A stretch of 64,000 bases of DNA, taken from Ruminococcus sp. Its GTDB lineage: Bacteria > Bacillota > Clostridia > Oscillospirales > Ruminococcaceae. Below are positions 34,024 through 42,203 of the stretch, piece after piece. The stretch's first letter is position 1. Each line of letters starts with the position of its first letter. The stretch lies in the NCBI GenBank assembly GCA_017558505.1, contig JAFYUM010000003.1:1-64000 (forward strand), given 5' to 3'. The notes beneath the pieces were generated by a model. It searched no databases. It worked only from the letters and a program-made list of their open reading frames with translations, and was not told the origin of the DNA. A program made the translations under genes and the position numbers.

Positions 34024-36405
34024 ATGAAGAATTCATCAAAGGTATGCAGAGCTATTTCTGCATTATGTGTCGCTGTTTTATGCACAACTGCCGCAACATC
34101 AACTCTGCCTGCAAAGGATACAGCAGTTGCAGCTGCAACTTCAACTGTATGCAACCCTATCATATGGTCGGACGTTCCCGATTGCGATGTAATCAGAGTA
34201 GGGGACACATACTATATGGTCAGTACTACTATGTATTTCACACCTGGTGCTCCTATTATGAAGTCGAAAGACCTTGTTTCGTGGGAGCTGTGTAATTATG
34301 TTTATGATATTCTTGCTGACGGAGATGTGCAGAATCTCACCAACGGCAAGCATGACTACGCACACGGTCAATGGGCGACGAGTCTGCGATATCACGACGG
34401 AATGTACTATGTATTCTTCGGTAGTTACGGAACAGGAAAGTCATATATCTATAAGACAAATGATATTGAAAACGGCACGTGGACACGTTCCGAAATCAAC
34501 GGAATGTATCACGATGCTTCAATGCTGTTTGATGATGACGGAAGAAATTATCTCGTATATGGCGGCGGCGGAGAAATCCGCATAAAAGAGCTTAATTCCG
34601 AAATGACAGGCTTCAAGTCAGGCGGTGCAGATAAGGTACTTTTCAAAACAGGACTTGATAACCTTGCAGGCGAGGGCGCACACATTCAGAAAATCGGCGA
34701 TTACTATTATGTGTTTATTATCGCATGGCCAAGCACCAGCGGAAGAATTGAACTTGTTTACAGAAGTAAAGATATTCTCGGCAATTACGAGGGAAAAACA
34801 ATTCTCAATTCAGGTATCGGCTCATATGGTGCAGGAGTTGCACAGGGTGGAATTGTTGATACTCCCGACGGCAAATGGTACGGTATGCTGTTTCAGGACC
34901 ACGGCTCAGTAGGACGAATTCCTGCCCTTGTTCCTGTTAACTGGGTAAATAACTGGCCTGAAATGGGCGTTAACGGAAAAGTTCCCGTTACATTTGAAAT
35001 TGAGGGCGAATTCACAGGTACACAGCTTGCAAAAGATGATGATTTCTCATATTCTTCAAATAACCTTGACCTTGTGTGGCAATGGAATCATAATCCCGAC
35101 AATACAGCATGGAGTGTTACAGAGCGTGAAGGATATCTGCGCCTTACAAATAAAACTCTTGCAACCAATCTTCTCAATGCAAAGAATACTCTCACACAGC
35201 GAACAGAAGGACCTTCCTGTTCAAGTGTAATAAGGCTTGACACAAAGGGCATGAAAGTCGGTGACCATGCAGGATTGTCAGCATTTCAGTTCAAATATGG
35301 TAATGTGGGAGTATATGTTGCAGACAATGGAGCAAAGAAAATATATATGTCAGAAAACGGAGGATATTCAGGAAGCGCACAAGTTACAGACAGCTATAAC
35401 AAGATAATCGAGGAAGTAAATCTTAACGGTGATGAAATCTATCTCAAAGAAGAATTCACTTTTGCTACAGTAAAAGACGATATGAGTTCCTCCAATAATA
35501 TAGATAAGGTAAAATTTTTCTATTCACACGACGGACAGAACTGGACACGTATCGGTAATGAATTGAGTATGTCATATGATTTGAAGCTGTTTACAGGCTA
35601 CAGAAGTGGTATTTACAGCTATGCAACAAAGAATACAGGCGGCTATGCTGACATTGACTTCTTTGATTATGAACGTGCAGAGTGGAATGAAGCACAGACT
35701 GTGGAGCCTAATGAGTTCGGCTGGTATTCTGTAAGCGGATTTGAGAGCAGCAATGATAAATGGACTGGCAGAGGAAGTGCGTCAGTTGCATCTTCTTCTG
35801 AAGCTTCATTTGTGGGTAACAGTTCGCTTTATGTAAATATAAGAGAAGCAGCCTGGAACGGTGCAACAATATCTCTAAGTAAAAATGTATACAAAAACGG
35901 CGAGAGTTACAGCTTTAGTGCAAATGTAATGTTCAATGAGGGTGAAGAAATTAATAATTTCTTTATGAAACTACAGTATGTCGGTGCTGACGGCGAAACT
36001 TATTATGCACCTGTTGCAGAGGGTGCGGCAAAGAAAAACCAGTGGATACAACTTGCAAATTCATCCTTTACAATTCCTGAAGATGCAAAAGATATGCAGT
36101 TATATGTTGAAACTGAAAGCGGTACTGACTCTTTCTATCTCGATGAGGTTATAATGGCCATTGACGGAACAGGTATTCTTGGTGCAGATAAGCCCATAAA
36201 GCTTTTACCAGCAGATTTTAATTATGACGGTAGAGTTGATGTTTTTGACTTATGTCTTGCAAGAGAGTGTGTAGGTGAGAATAAAAGAACATTTATACCA
36301 AGCGTTGCTGATGTTGACAAAGACAGTGAATTTGGCGAAAATGACCTGATACTTATACAGGATTTTCTCTTGGGTAAGATAGTTGAATTTCCGATAGCAG
36401 AGTAA
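34024..36405 (+). CDS. Secreted GH43-CBM22-dockerin enzyme (xylosidase/arabinofuranosidase type)
   Basis: Predicted cellulosomal glycosidase acting on arabinoxylan side chains or xylo-oligomers. Residues 1-38 are a signal peptide. Residues 43-330 are a five-blade GH43 domain with the three expected acids: Asp53 in the SDVPDCDVIRVG block, Asp164 in YHDASMLFDDDG, and Glu217 in AGEGAHIQ. A ~200-residue beta-sandwich of the beta-xylosidase C-terminal type follows (DDDFSYSSNNLDLVWQWNHNPD onward). Next come a CBM22-like module (KWTGRGSASV ... FYLDEV, roughly 570-720) and a dockerin at the end (DFNYDGRVDVFD and DVDKDSEFGEND). I chose ATG 34024, with GAGGTG just upstream. CBM and dockerin are near-copies of those in the esterase gene at 861. 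Exact substrate not assignable. Confidence 0.9.
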   Translation: MKNSSKVCRAISALCVAVLCTTAATSTLPAKDTAVAAATSTVCNPIIWSDVPDCDVIRVGDTYYMVSTTMYFTPGAPIMKSKDLVSWELCNYVYDILADGDVQNLTNGKHDYAHGQWATSLRYHDGMYYVFFGSYGTGKSYIYKTNDIENGTWTRSEINGMYHDASMLFDDDGRNYLVYGGGGEIRIKELNSEMTGFKSGGADKVLFKTGLDNLAGEGAHIQKIGDYYYVFIIAWPSTSGRIELVYRSKDILGNYEGKTILNSGIGSYGAGVAQGGIVDTPDGKWYGMLFQDHGSVGRIPALVPVNWVNNWPEMGVNGKVPVTFEIEGEFTGTQLAKDDDFSYSSNNLDLVWQWNHNPDNTAWSVTEREGYLRLTNKTLATNLLNAKNTLTQRTEGPSCSSVIRLDTKGMKVGDHAGLSAFQFKYGNVGVYVADNGAKKIYMSENGGYSGSAQVTDSYNKIIEEVNLNGDEIYLKEEFTFATVKDDMSSSNNIDKVKFFYSHDGQNWTRIGNELSMSYDLKLFTGYRSGIYSYATKNTGGYADIDFFDYERAEWNEAQTVEPNEFGWYSVSGFESSNDKWTGRGSASVASSSEASFVGNSSLYVNIREAAWNGATISLSKNVYKNGESYSFSANVMFNEGEEINNFFMKLQYVGADGETYYAPVAEGAAKKNQWIQLANSSFTIPEDAKDMQLYVETESGTDSFYLDEVIMAIDGTGILGADKPIKLLPADFNYDGRVDVFDLCLARECVGENKRTFIPSVADVDKDSEFGENDLILIQDFLLGKIVEFPIAE

Positions 36406-36413
36406 AATGAAAG

Positions 36414-36440
36414 GGCAGGGGAGAACCCCCTGCCTTTTTT
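36414..36440 (+). terminator. Terminator of the GH43 gene
   Basis: GGCAGGGG (36414-36421) pairs perfectly with CCCCTGCC (36427-36434), followed by T6. Confidence 0.93.
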
Positions 36441-36444
36441 ACGT

Positions 36445-36475
36445 AAAAAACCGCACAGATAATTCTGTGCGGTTT
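36445..36475 (-). terminator. Terminator of the rpsO-pnp operon
   Basis: AAACCGCACAGA (36448-36459) pairs perfectly with TCTGTGCGGTTT (36464-36475). The A6 on the left gives a U-tract for minus-strand transcripts. Confidence 0.93.
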
Positions 36476-36484
36476 ATCATTTTC

Positions 36485-38599
36485 TTATGAATTTCTCTTT
36501 GCTTCGATATCTGCAAGTGCGTCCTTACGGGAAAGATTAATTCTTCCCTGACGGTCAATTTCTGTTACCTTTACAACGATTTCATCGCCGATAGATACGA
36601 TATCTTCAACCTTTTCAACTCTTGATTTATCAAGCTTAGAGATGTGAACAAGTCCGTCCATACCGGGAACAATTTCAACAAATGCGCCGAATTCCATAAT
36701 ACGAACAACCTTACCTCTGTAAATAGCACCTACTTCAGGGCCATTTGCAATTGTATCAACAATCTGGAGTGCCTTTTTAGCCTCGTTGCCGTTGATACCG
36801 CTGATAAATACATTACCTTCATCGTTGATATCAATCTTTACATTGCAGTCAGCTGAAATCTTCTGGATAACCTTACCGCCCTGACCGATAACCTCACGGA
36901 TTTTATCAACGGGAACCTTTGTCTGGAGCATTTTAGGAGCATACTCATTAACCTCTGCACGTGGTGCAGGAATAGCCTTGAGCATAATTTCATCAAGAAT
37001 GTAAAGACGAGCTTTTCTTGTCTTTTCAAATGCTTCCTTAATGATAGCGGGTGTAAGACCGTCAACCTTGATATCAACCTGAATAGCTGTGATACCGTTG
37101 TGAGTACCGCCAACCTTGAAGTCCATATCGCCGAAGAAGTCCTCAAGTCCCTGAATATCAACCATAGTCATGAACTCGTCACTGTCTGGGAGTGTGATAA
37201 GACCACAGGAGATACCTGCAACAGGAGCTTTAATCGGAACACCTGCGTCCATAAGAGCAAGTGTAGAACCACAGATTGAACCCTGTGATGTAGAACCGTT
37301 AGAGGAAAGAACCTCTGAAACAAGACGAAGTGCATATGGAAATTCCTCAACTGAAGGAATAACAGGAGCAAGAGCTCTTTCAGCAAGTGCACCATGACCG
37401 ATTTCACGACGTCCGGGGCCTCTGCTGGGCTTTGTTTCACCAACGGAGTAGCTTGGGAAGTTGTACTGATGCATATATCTCTTTGTATCTTCCTCGTCAA
37501 GACCGTCAATTCTCTGTGCATCGCTTACAGGTCCGAGAGTTGCAATTGTGAGAACCTGTGTCTGACCTCTTGTGAAAAGACCTGAACCGTGTACACGTGG
37601 GAGAACACCAGCTTCTGCAGCAAGAGGACGGATTTCATCAATACCTCTGCCATCAACACGCTTGCCCTCGTAGAGCCATGCACGTACAATCTTCTTCTGA
37701 AGCTTGTAAATGCACTCGTCAATCATAGCAATTTTCTCGGGATATACTTCATCAAATTTTGCATGGATATCATCAATAACAGGCGCAAGTCTTGCGTCAC
37801 GTACAGTCTTATCGTTCGTATCAAGAGCAAACTTTACACGGTCAGCAGCAAATGCTTCGATAGCGTCGAACATATCGCGATCAACATCCATAGATTCGAA
37901 AGCGAACTTGGGCTTACCGATTTCCTTGCGGATATCGTCAATGAAAGCAACCATTTTCTTGATTTCCTCGTGACCTGTGAGGATACATTCAAGCATCTTG
38001 TCCTCAGGAACTTCGTTGGCACCAGCCTCAATCATAACGATTTTTTCAGCTGAACCAGCAACTGTAAGAACGAGGTCAGTCTTTGCTCTCTGCTCAAGTG
38101 TGGGGTTAAGAACAATTTCACCGTCAACAAGACCAACATTGATACTTGCAACAGGGCCATTCCATGGAATATCGGAAATTGAAATTGCGATAGATGTAGC
38201 AATCATACCTGCAATTTCAGGTGAATTGTCTGGTTCAACAGCAAGAACAGTCATAACAACAGAAACGTCATTACGCATATCCTTCGGGAAAAGGGGACGG
38301 ATAGGTCTGTCAACACAGCGTGAAGTAAGAATTGCCTTTTCGCTGGGCTTGCCCTCTCTCTTTGTGAAAGAGCCTGGGATTTTGCCTACTGAATAGAGTC
38401 TTTCCTCGTAGTCAACGGAAAGAGGGAAGAAATCAACGCCTTCTCTGGGCTTTGCACTTGCTGTTACGTTAGCCATAACAACTGTTTCACCGTAGCGTAC
38501 CCAGCATGAGCCGTTGGAAAGTTCGCAGGTTTTACCTGTTTCTACGATAAGAGGTCTGCCTGCATAAGTGGTTTCAAAAGTTCTGTAATTTTCAAACAT
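36485..38599 (-). CDS. pnp: Polyribonucleotide nucleotidyltransferase
   Basis: Phosphorolytic 3'-5' exoribonuclease. Two RNase PH-like domains (ASAKPREGVDFFPLSVDYEERLYSVGKIPGSF and GQTQVLTIATLGPVSDAQRIDG with FPSYSVGETKPSRGPGRREIGHGALAERAL), a KH domain (VIGQGGKVIQKI) and a final S1 domain (GAIYRGKVVRIMEFGAFVEIVPG) are all visible. 704 aa is normal. AGGAGG lies 8 nt before the ATG. It is downstream of rpsO, as in most bacteria, with two hairpins between them. Confidence 0.97.
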   Translation of the reverse strand: MFENYRTFETTYAGRPLIVETGKTCELSNGSCWVRYGETVVMANVTASAKPREGVDFFPLSVDYEERLYSVGKIPGSFTKREGKPSEKAILTSRCVDRPIRPLFPKDMRNDVSVVMTVLAVEPDNSPEIAGMIATSIAISISDIPWNGPVASINVGLVDGEIVLNPTLEQRAKTDLVLTVAGSAEKIVMIEAGANEVPEDKMLECILTGHEEIKKMVAFIDDIRKEIGKPKFAFESMDVDRDMFDAIEAFAADRVKFALDTNDKTVRDARLAPVIDDIHAKFDEVYPEKIAMIDECIYKLQKKIVRAWLYEGKRVDGRGIDEIRPLAAEAGVLPRVHGSGLFTRGQTQVLTIATLGPVSDAQRIDGLDEEDTKRYMHQYNFPSYSVGETKPSRGPGRREIGHGALAERALAPVIPSVEEFPYALRLVSEVLSSNGSTSQGSICGSTLALMDAGVPIKAPVAGISCGLITLPDSDEFMTMVDIQGLEDFFGDMDFKVGGTHNGITAIQVDIKVDGLTPAIIKEAFEKTRKARLYILDEIMLKAIPAPRAEVNEYAPKMLQTKVPVDKIREVIGQGGKVIQKISADCNVKIDINDEGNVFISGINGNEAKKALQIVDTIANGPEVGAIYRGKVVRIMEFGAFVEIVPGMDGLVHISKLDKSRVEKVEDIVSIGDEIVVKVTEIDRQGRINLSRKDALADIEAKRNS

Positions 38600-38703
38600 T
38601 CTTTTAGCCTCCTGAAAATTTGATTTTTCGGCTTTAGCAATAAACTCTGCACCCTATTCAAGGTGTACAGTTTAATGCTAAAAGCCGTATAATGAATTTG
38701 AAA

Positions 38704-38765
38704 AAGCATCGTAACCATAGGCGATGCTTATAGACTTAAAGGCAGAAGGGTAACCCCTCTGCCTT
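38704..38765 (-). promoter_or_regulatory. Two hairpins between rpsO and pnp
   Basis: On the minus strand the first stem is AAGGCAGA-GGG with CCC-TCTGCCTT (38765-38754 with 38750-38739). The second is AAGCATCG (38729-38722) with CGATGCTT (38711-38704). Neither has a U-tract. In other bacteria the rpsO-pnp spacer carries RNase-processed hairpins for pnp autoregulation (known); a similar role is inferred. Confidence 0.55.
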
Positions 38766-38776
38766 CGCAAACGAAA

Positions 38777-39043
38777 TTACTTACGGAGACCGAGCTTCTC
38801 AACGATAGCACGGTATCTGTTGATATCCTTCTTCTTAAGGTAAGAAAGGAGGTTACGTCTGTGACCTACCATCTTAAGAAGACCTCTTCTGGAGTGGTGG
38901 TCATTCTTGTGGATCTTAAGGTGAGCGTTAAGGTCATTGATTCTCTTTGTGAGAATAGCAACCTGAACTTCAGGAGATCCTGTGTCGTTTGCGCTGGTTC
39001 TGTTAGCCTCGATAACGGCTGTTTTTTCTTCTTTCAGTAACAT
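38777..39043 (-). CDS. rpsO: 30S ribosomal protein S15
   Basis: Primary 16S rRNA-binding protein. Recognisable by [54 protein letters not shown] chose ATG 39043 (88 aa, the standard length) with GAGG 8 nt upstream, not the ATG 9 nt earlier. Confidence 0.97.
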   Translation of the reverse strand: MLLKEEKTAVIEANRTSANDTGSPEVQVAILTKRINDLNAHLKIHKNDHHSRRGLLKMVGHRRNLLSYLKKKDINRYRAIVEKLGLRK

Positions 39044-39125
39044 TGAAAGCACCTCATTAAAAATATATTCCGCTAACGTAGAGCAAGGTGATAATTGAGG
39101 ACAAGCCTGACTCCAAGTACACGGT
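39044..39125 (-). promoter_or_regulatory. rpsO 5' leader, candidate S15 autoregulatory RNA
   Basis: The ~80-nt untranslated leader contains GC-richer stretches (GTACTTGGAGTCAGGCTTGTCC and CACCTTGCTCTACG on the minus strand) between two AT-rich blocks. S15 often represses its own mRNA through leader structures (known). I could not fix a specific fold by eye. Confidence 0.35.
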
Positions 39126-39131
39126 GAATAT

Positions 39132-39160
39132 ATTATACCACATAAATTTACATTTGTAAA
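39132..39160 (-). promoter_or_regulatory. Promoter of rpsO-pnp
   Basis: On the minus strand TTTACA (39160-39155) and TATAAT (39137-39132) are separated by 17 bp. Confidence 0.85.
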
Positions 39161-39243
39161 GGGTTTTTGAAAATTTTTTCAATTTTTTCGCCATGAAATC
39201 AAGATAAAAATAATAAGTAAAATAAAAAATCAAATAAAACATA

Positions 39244-39272
39244 TTGACGTTTAGTGAGAAATATTATATAAT
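39244..39272 (+). promoter_or_regulatory. Promoter of the rpe-rnfDEA operon
   Basis: TTGACG (39244-39249) and TATAAT (39267-39272) are separated by 17 bp, about 60 nt before the rpe start codon. Confidence 0.8.
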
Positions 39273-39334
39273 TATTATGTAGATAAAAATGAGAAGTATA
39301 AATATGGGTAACATAATAAAAAAGGGATGATTAA

Positions 39335-40012
39335 ATGTCAGATACACAGGTTTCTGTTTCCGTTTTAAGTGCAAATCCTCTTGAATACGGAAAAGAGATA
39401 GCAAAAGTAGAAGAATCCGGAGCTGAAATGATTCATTATGATGTAATGGATGGAGTATTTGTAAATAATATTACAGTAGGCCTTCCGCTTCTTAACAGCA
39501 TGAAAGGCAGGACAAGCTGCATACTTGATGTGCATCTTATGATAATAAATCCACTTAAATATATAGATGATTTTGCAGCGGCAGGTGCAGATATAATCAC
39601 ATTTCACATTGAAAGCGAAAGTGACGTCGAGGAAACCATCAGGTCTATTCACAGAAACGGGGTAAAAGCTGCCGTTTCCATTAAGCCCGGTACTCCTGCA
39701 GAAGCGGTTTTCCCCTATATAAACGATGTGGATATGGTTCTTGTCATGACGGTTGAGCCCGGCTTCGGCGGTCAGAAATTCATGGATATGTCTGAAAAAA
39801 TTTCAGCAATCAGAAAATATGCGAAAGAAAACAGAACTGTCGGTTTACCTCTTGATATACAGGTTGACGGAGGCATCGACGATGTAACAGCTTCAATAGT
39901 AAAAACAGCAGGTGCAAATATTCTTGTTTCGGGCAGCTATCTTTTCCGTGCAGAGAATATGGCGGAGGCAGTAAGAACATTAAAGGAAGATAATTCAACA
40001 AATGCAGAATAA
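39335..40012 (+). CDS. rpe: Ribulose-phosphate 3-epimerase
   Basis: Pentose phosphate pathway TIM barrel. Motifs: SVLSANPLEYGKEI, MIHYDVMDGVFVNNITVG (metal-binding His/Asp), LDVHLMIINPLKYI, MTVEPGFGGQKFM and QVDGGIDDVTA. 225 aa is normal. The 3' end overlaps the RnfD-like gene by 11 nt, so the two are co-transcribed, an odd partnership for rpe. Confidence 0.94.
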   Translation: MSDTQVSVSVLSANPLEYGKEIAKVEESGAEMIHYDVMDGVFVNNITVGLPLLNSMKGRTSCILDVHLMIINPLKYIDDFAAAGADIITFHIESESDVEETIRSIHRNGVKAAVSIKPGTPAEAVFPYINDVDMVLVMTVEPGFGGQKFMDMSEKISAIRKYAKENRTVGLPLDIQVDGGIDDVTASIVKTAGANILVSGSYLFRAENMAEAVRTLKEDNSTNAE

Positions 40013-41003
40013 AACCAAATCACAGCGACTTATATGGATTGACATTATGATGACATTGCTGACTCTTGCAGTTATGAATTTTTTCTACTGCGGTGTCAGG
40101 GCAATAGTTTTAGGTCTGATATGCATGGCGGTATCATTTGTTTCAGATATAATTTCACTGCGTCTTATGCACAGAAGATTTACATCTGATGACCTTACTT
40201 GTATATCGGATTCATTGATACTTTATCTTATGCTGCCTGCAATTATGGATTACAGGATAGCTGCAATTGCTTGTGTATTTGCAACAGTGGCAGCTAAAAA
40301 TGTATTTGGCGGAAGAAAAAATATGATATTTTCACCTGCGGCAGCCGGATACGTATTCCTTTTCACATCGTGGAAAGGAAATCTGCTGATGTATAGTCAG
40401 CCTCATGTCCATCCTGATATATTTGAACGTGCAGAAAATCTTGTAAATTCTGCAAGCAGTATGTTCAACACAACAGGCAGACTAAATTACAATGATTTTG
40501 AAATATTAATGGGAAACGTGCCGGGTGCTGTGGGAACGGTTAGCATACTTCTTCTTGCGGTATCGGCAATAATTCTTCTTCTTCGCCGTGATATATCGGT
40601 GGGCGCATTTTTCGGTACTATTCTCGGAACTGCAATATTTGCTTTTCTGGTACCTGTGAGTACAAATCCGGTTGATTCATTGAAATATACCCTTTCAATG
40701 AATATGGTGCTGTTTTCCGCTATATATATAATATCGGATAAGCGTATAGCTCCCCGACGCAATTATTATGCATTCTTTTACGGCTTTTTTATTGCTTTGT
40801 TTTCCTATATACTTGTCATAACTACAGCAAAGGAAAATGCAATTGTAATCGTATCGCTTCTGTTTACTCCTGTTGCTCTTGGTTTCAGAAACCTTGAAAA
40901 ACGCATTGACGGTCTTGTCAAGGAGGAAAAACAGGCAGAAGAATTGTGGGAAGCAATAAAAAGCGGAGAGTATGAAATCCCGGAGGCAGTGTATGATGAA
41001 TAA
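40002..41003 (+). CDS. rnfD: RnfD-like membrane protein
   Basis: Member of the NqrB/RnfD membrane family: about nine hydrophobic segments, FGGRKNMIFSPAAAGYVFL (residues ~105-123), the LMGNVPGAVGTVS block (~168-180), and late helices with FSAIYIISDKRIAPRRNYY. In energy-conserving Rnf complexes this subunit carries FMN on a Thr in an SGAT-type motif before the GNxPG block. Here that stretch reads SASSMFNTTGRLNYNDFE, with no such motif visible. The tail after ~310 is hydrophilic. It begins inside the rpe 3' end and overlaps the next gene by 11 nt. Confidence 0.85.
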   Translation: MQNKTKSQRLIWIDIMMTLLTLAVMNFFYCGVRAIVLGLICMAVSFVSDIISLRLMHRRFTSDDLTCISDSLILYLMLPAIMDYRIAAIACVFATVAAKNVFGGRKNMIFSPAAAGYVFLFTSWKGNLLMYSQPHVHPDIFERAENLVNSASSMFNTTGRLNYNDFEILMGNVPGAVGTVSILLLAVSAIILLLRRDISVGAFFGTILGTAIFAFLVPVSTNPVDSLKYTLSMNMVLFSAIYIISDKRIAPRRNYYAFFYGFFIALFSYILVITTAKENAIVIVSLLFTPVALGFRNLEKRIDGLVKEEKQAEELWEAIKSGEYEIPEAVYDE

Positions 41004-41625
41004 CAAAATGCCCGCTACCAATGGTTTTATAAGAAAAAACGCAGTGCTTTCGGGACTTATGGTAATTTCACCTGTAATTGTCTGCGGAAATACCGTAATG
41101 AATGCATTGGCTTTTATATATGCCTTTTCTGCAATTACGTTCTTGTCTGTAGCGGCAGGTTCTTTTGTTCCAAAGAAAATTCCGTACGGTTTAAGAATTA
41201 TCATATATGCCGTTCTTGGCTCTCTTGCATATATTCCTGTAAAGGAAGCCGCAGAAATGTTTTTCCCCGGAGTTATAGAAAGAATTGGCATTTATTTCAT
41301 GCTTATTGCTGTAAATTCCCTTATAACTGTTCAGTCGGAAGTAAAATTCTACAAGTATAAAAAAGGAAAAATGCTTGTTTCTGTGATGAGTCATATTCTT
41401 GGATTTGATCTGGTTATGCTTGTTGTATCTGCAATACGTGAGCTGCTTGCTTATGGTACATTCTGCGGTAGGATTGTCGATGCTGAAGTGCTCATAAGCG
41501 GACTCGGTATGCCCTTCGGCGGTTTTATATTTCTCGGATTAATCTGCGGAATTTACAGGTGGATTGTCCCCGGCGGTAAAGCAGATGAGGATTTCGGAGG
41601 TGACAGAGATGTTTATAATTTCTGA
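40993..41625 (+). CDS. rnfE: RnfE-like membrane protein lacking the cluster cysteines
   Basis: RnfE/NqrD family with about six helices. Aligned by eye to E. coli RsxE, the blocks NAVLSGLMVISPVIVCGNTVMNAL (16-39), GIYFMLIAVNSLITVQSE, SAIRELLAYGTF and GMPFGGFIFLGLICG correspond to NSALVQLLGLCPLLAVT, IPLIVTNCIVVGRAE, LREIIGNGTL and PPGAFIGLGLMLAG. Both conserved cysteines are Ser here (Ser26 and Ser109). The start is ATG 40993 with GGAGG 6 nt upstream; ATG 40996 is also possible. It overlaps rnfD and rnfA. Confidence 0.83.
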   Translation: MMNNKMPATNGFIRKNAVLSGLMVISPVIVCGNTVMNALAFIYAFSAITFLSVAAGSFVPKKIPYGLRIIIYAVLGSLAYIPVKEAAEMFFPGVIERIGIYFMLIAVNSLITVQSEVKFYKYKKGKMLVSVMSHILGFDLVMLVVSAIRELLAYGTFCGRIVDAEVLISGLGMPFGGFIFLGLICGIYRWIVPGGKADEDFGGDRDVYNF

Positions 41626-42175
41626 AATAGTTGCACTCCTTACAACAAATCTTATTCTGACGCAGGCTCTTGGCACAAGTACACTTTTCATAGCAGCAGG
41701 AAGCCGTAAAAATCTTCTCTGGACAGCTGTCAGCATTTCAGTATTTACCACTATAGGCTCATTTGGTGCCTGCCTGCTTGATTCTATGCTCCCTGACAGC
41801 CTTTATGACCTTAAAATGCTGTTTTATGTACTGATTATCGGTATGTTGTATATAATTTCACTTACTGTCCTTTATTTTGCTGACAGAAAGGATTTCGGTA
41901 CAACAAGAAAATATATCCATGTATCAGCTTTTAACTGTGCCGTAATGGGAACACTTTTTACTATATCGGAGAATGCGGAAGCTGCCAATCTCACTATGCT
42001 TGATTATATCTGTGCAGGTGCAGAAGCTGGAGCAGGATTTATACTGGCAGCATTTGTATTTACAGCGGCATTCAAAAGTCTCAATTCTGAAAATGTCCCC
42101 TCATCTTTCAGAGGATTTCCCGCTGCACTTATTTATCTTGGCATTATTTCAATGGCGATTTATGCTTTAATGTAG
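41609..42175 (+). CDS. rnfA: RnfA-like membrane protein with one of two cluster cysteines
   Basis: RnfA/NqrE family, 188 aa with six helices. TTNLILTQALGTSTLF (12-27) aligns with NNFVLVKFLGLCPFMG; the Cys is Ser24. AFNCAVMG keeps the second Cys (Cys110). VPSSFRGFPAALIYLGIISMA matches [21 protein letters not shown]. The start has GGAGG 8 nt upstream. It overlaps rnfE by 17 nt. The cofactor-bearing genes rnfC, rnfG and rnfB are not in the neighbourhood, though D-E-A keep the order they have in C-D-G-E-A-B operons. Confidence 0.85.
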   Translation: MFIISEIVALLTTNLILTQALGTSTLFIAAGSRKNLLWTAVSISVFTTIGSFGACLLDSMLPDSLYDLKMLFYVLIIGMLYIISLTVLYFADRKDFGTTRKYIHVSAFNCAVMGTLFTISENAEAANLTMLDYICAGAEAGAGFILAAFVFTAAFKSLNSENVPSSFRGFPAALIYLGIISMAIYALM

Positions 42176-42203
42176 AAAACTCTTAAAATGGAGATAAAAA
42201 TAA

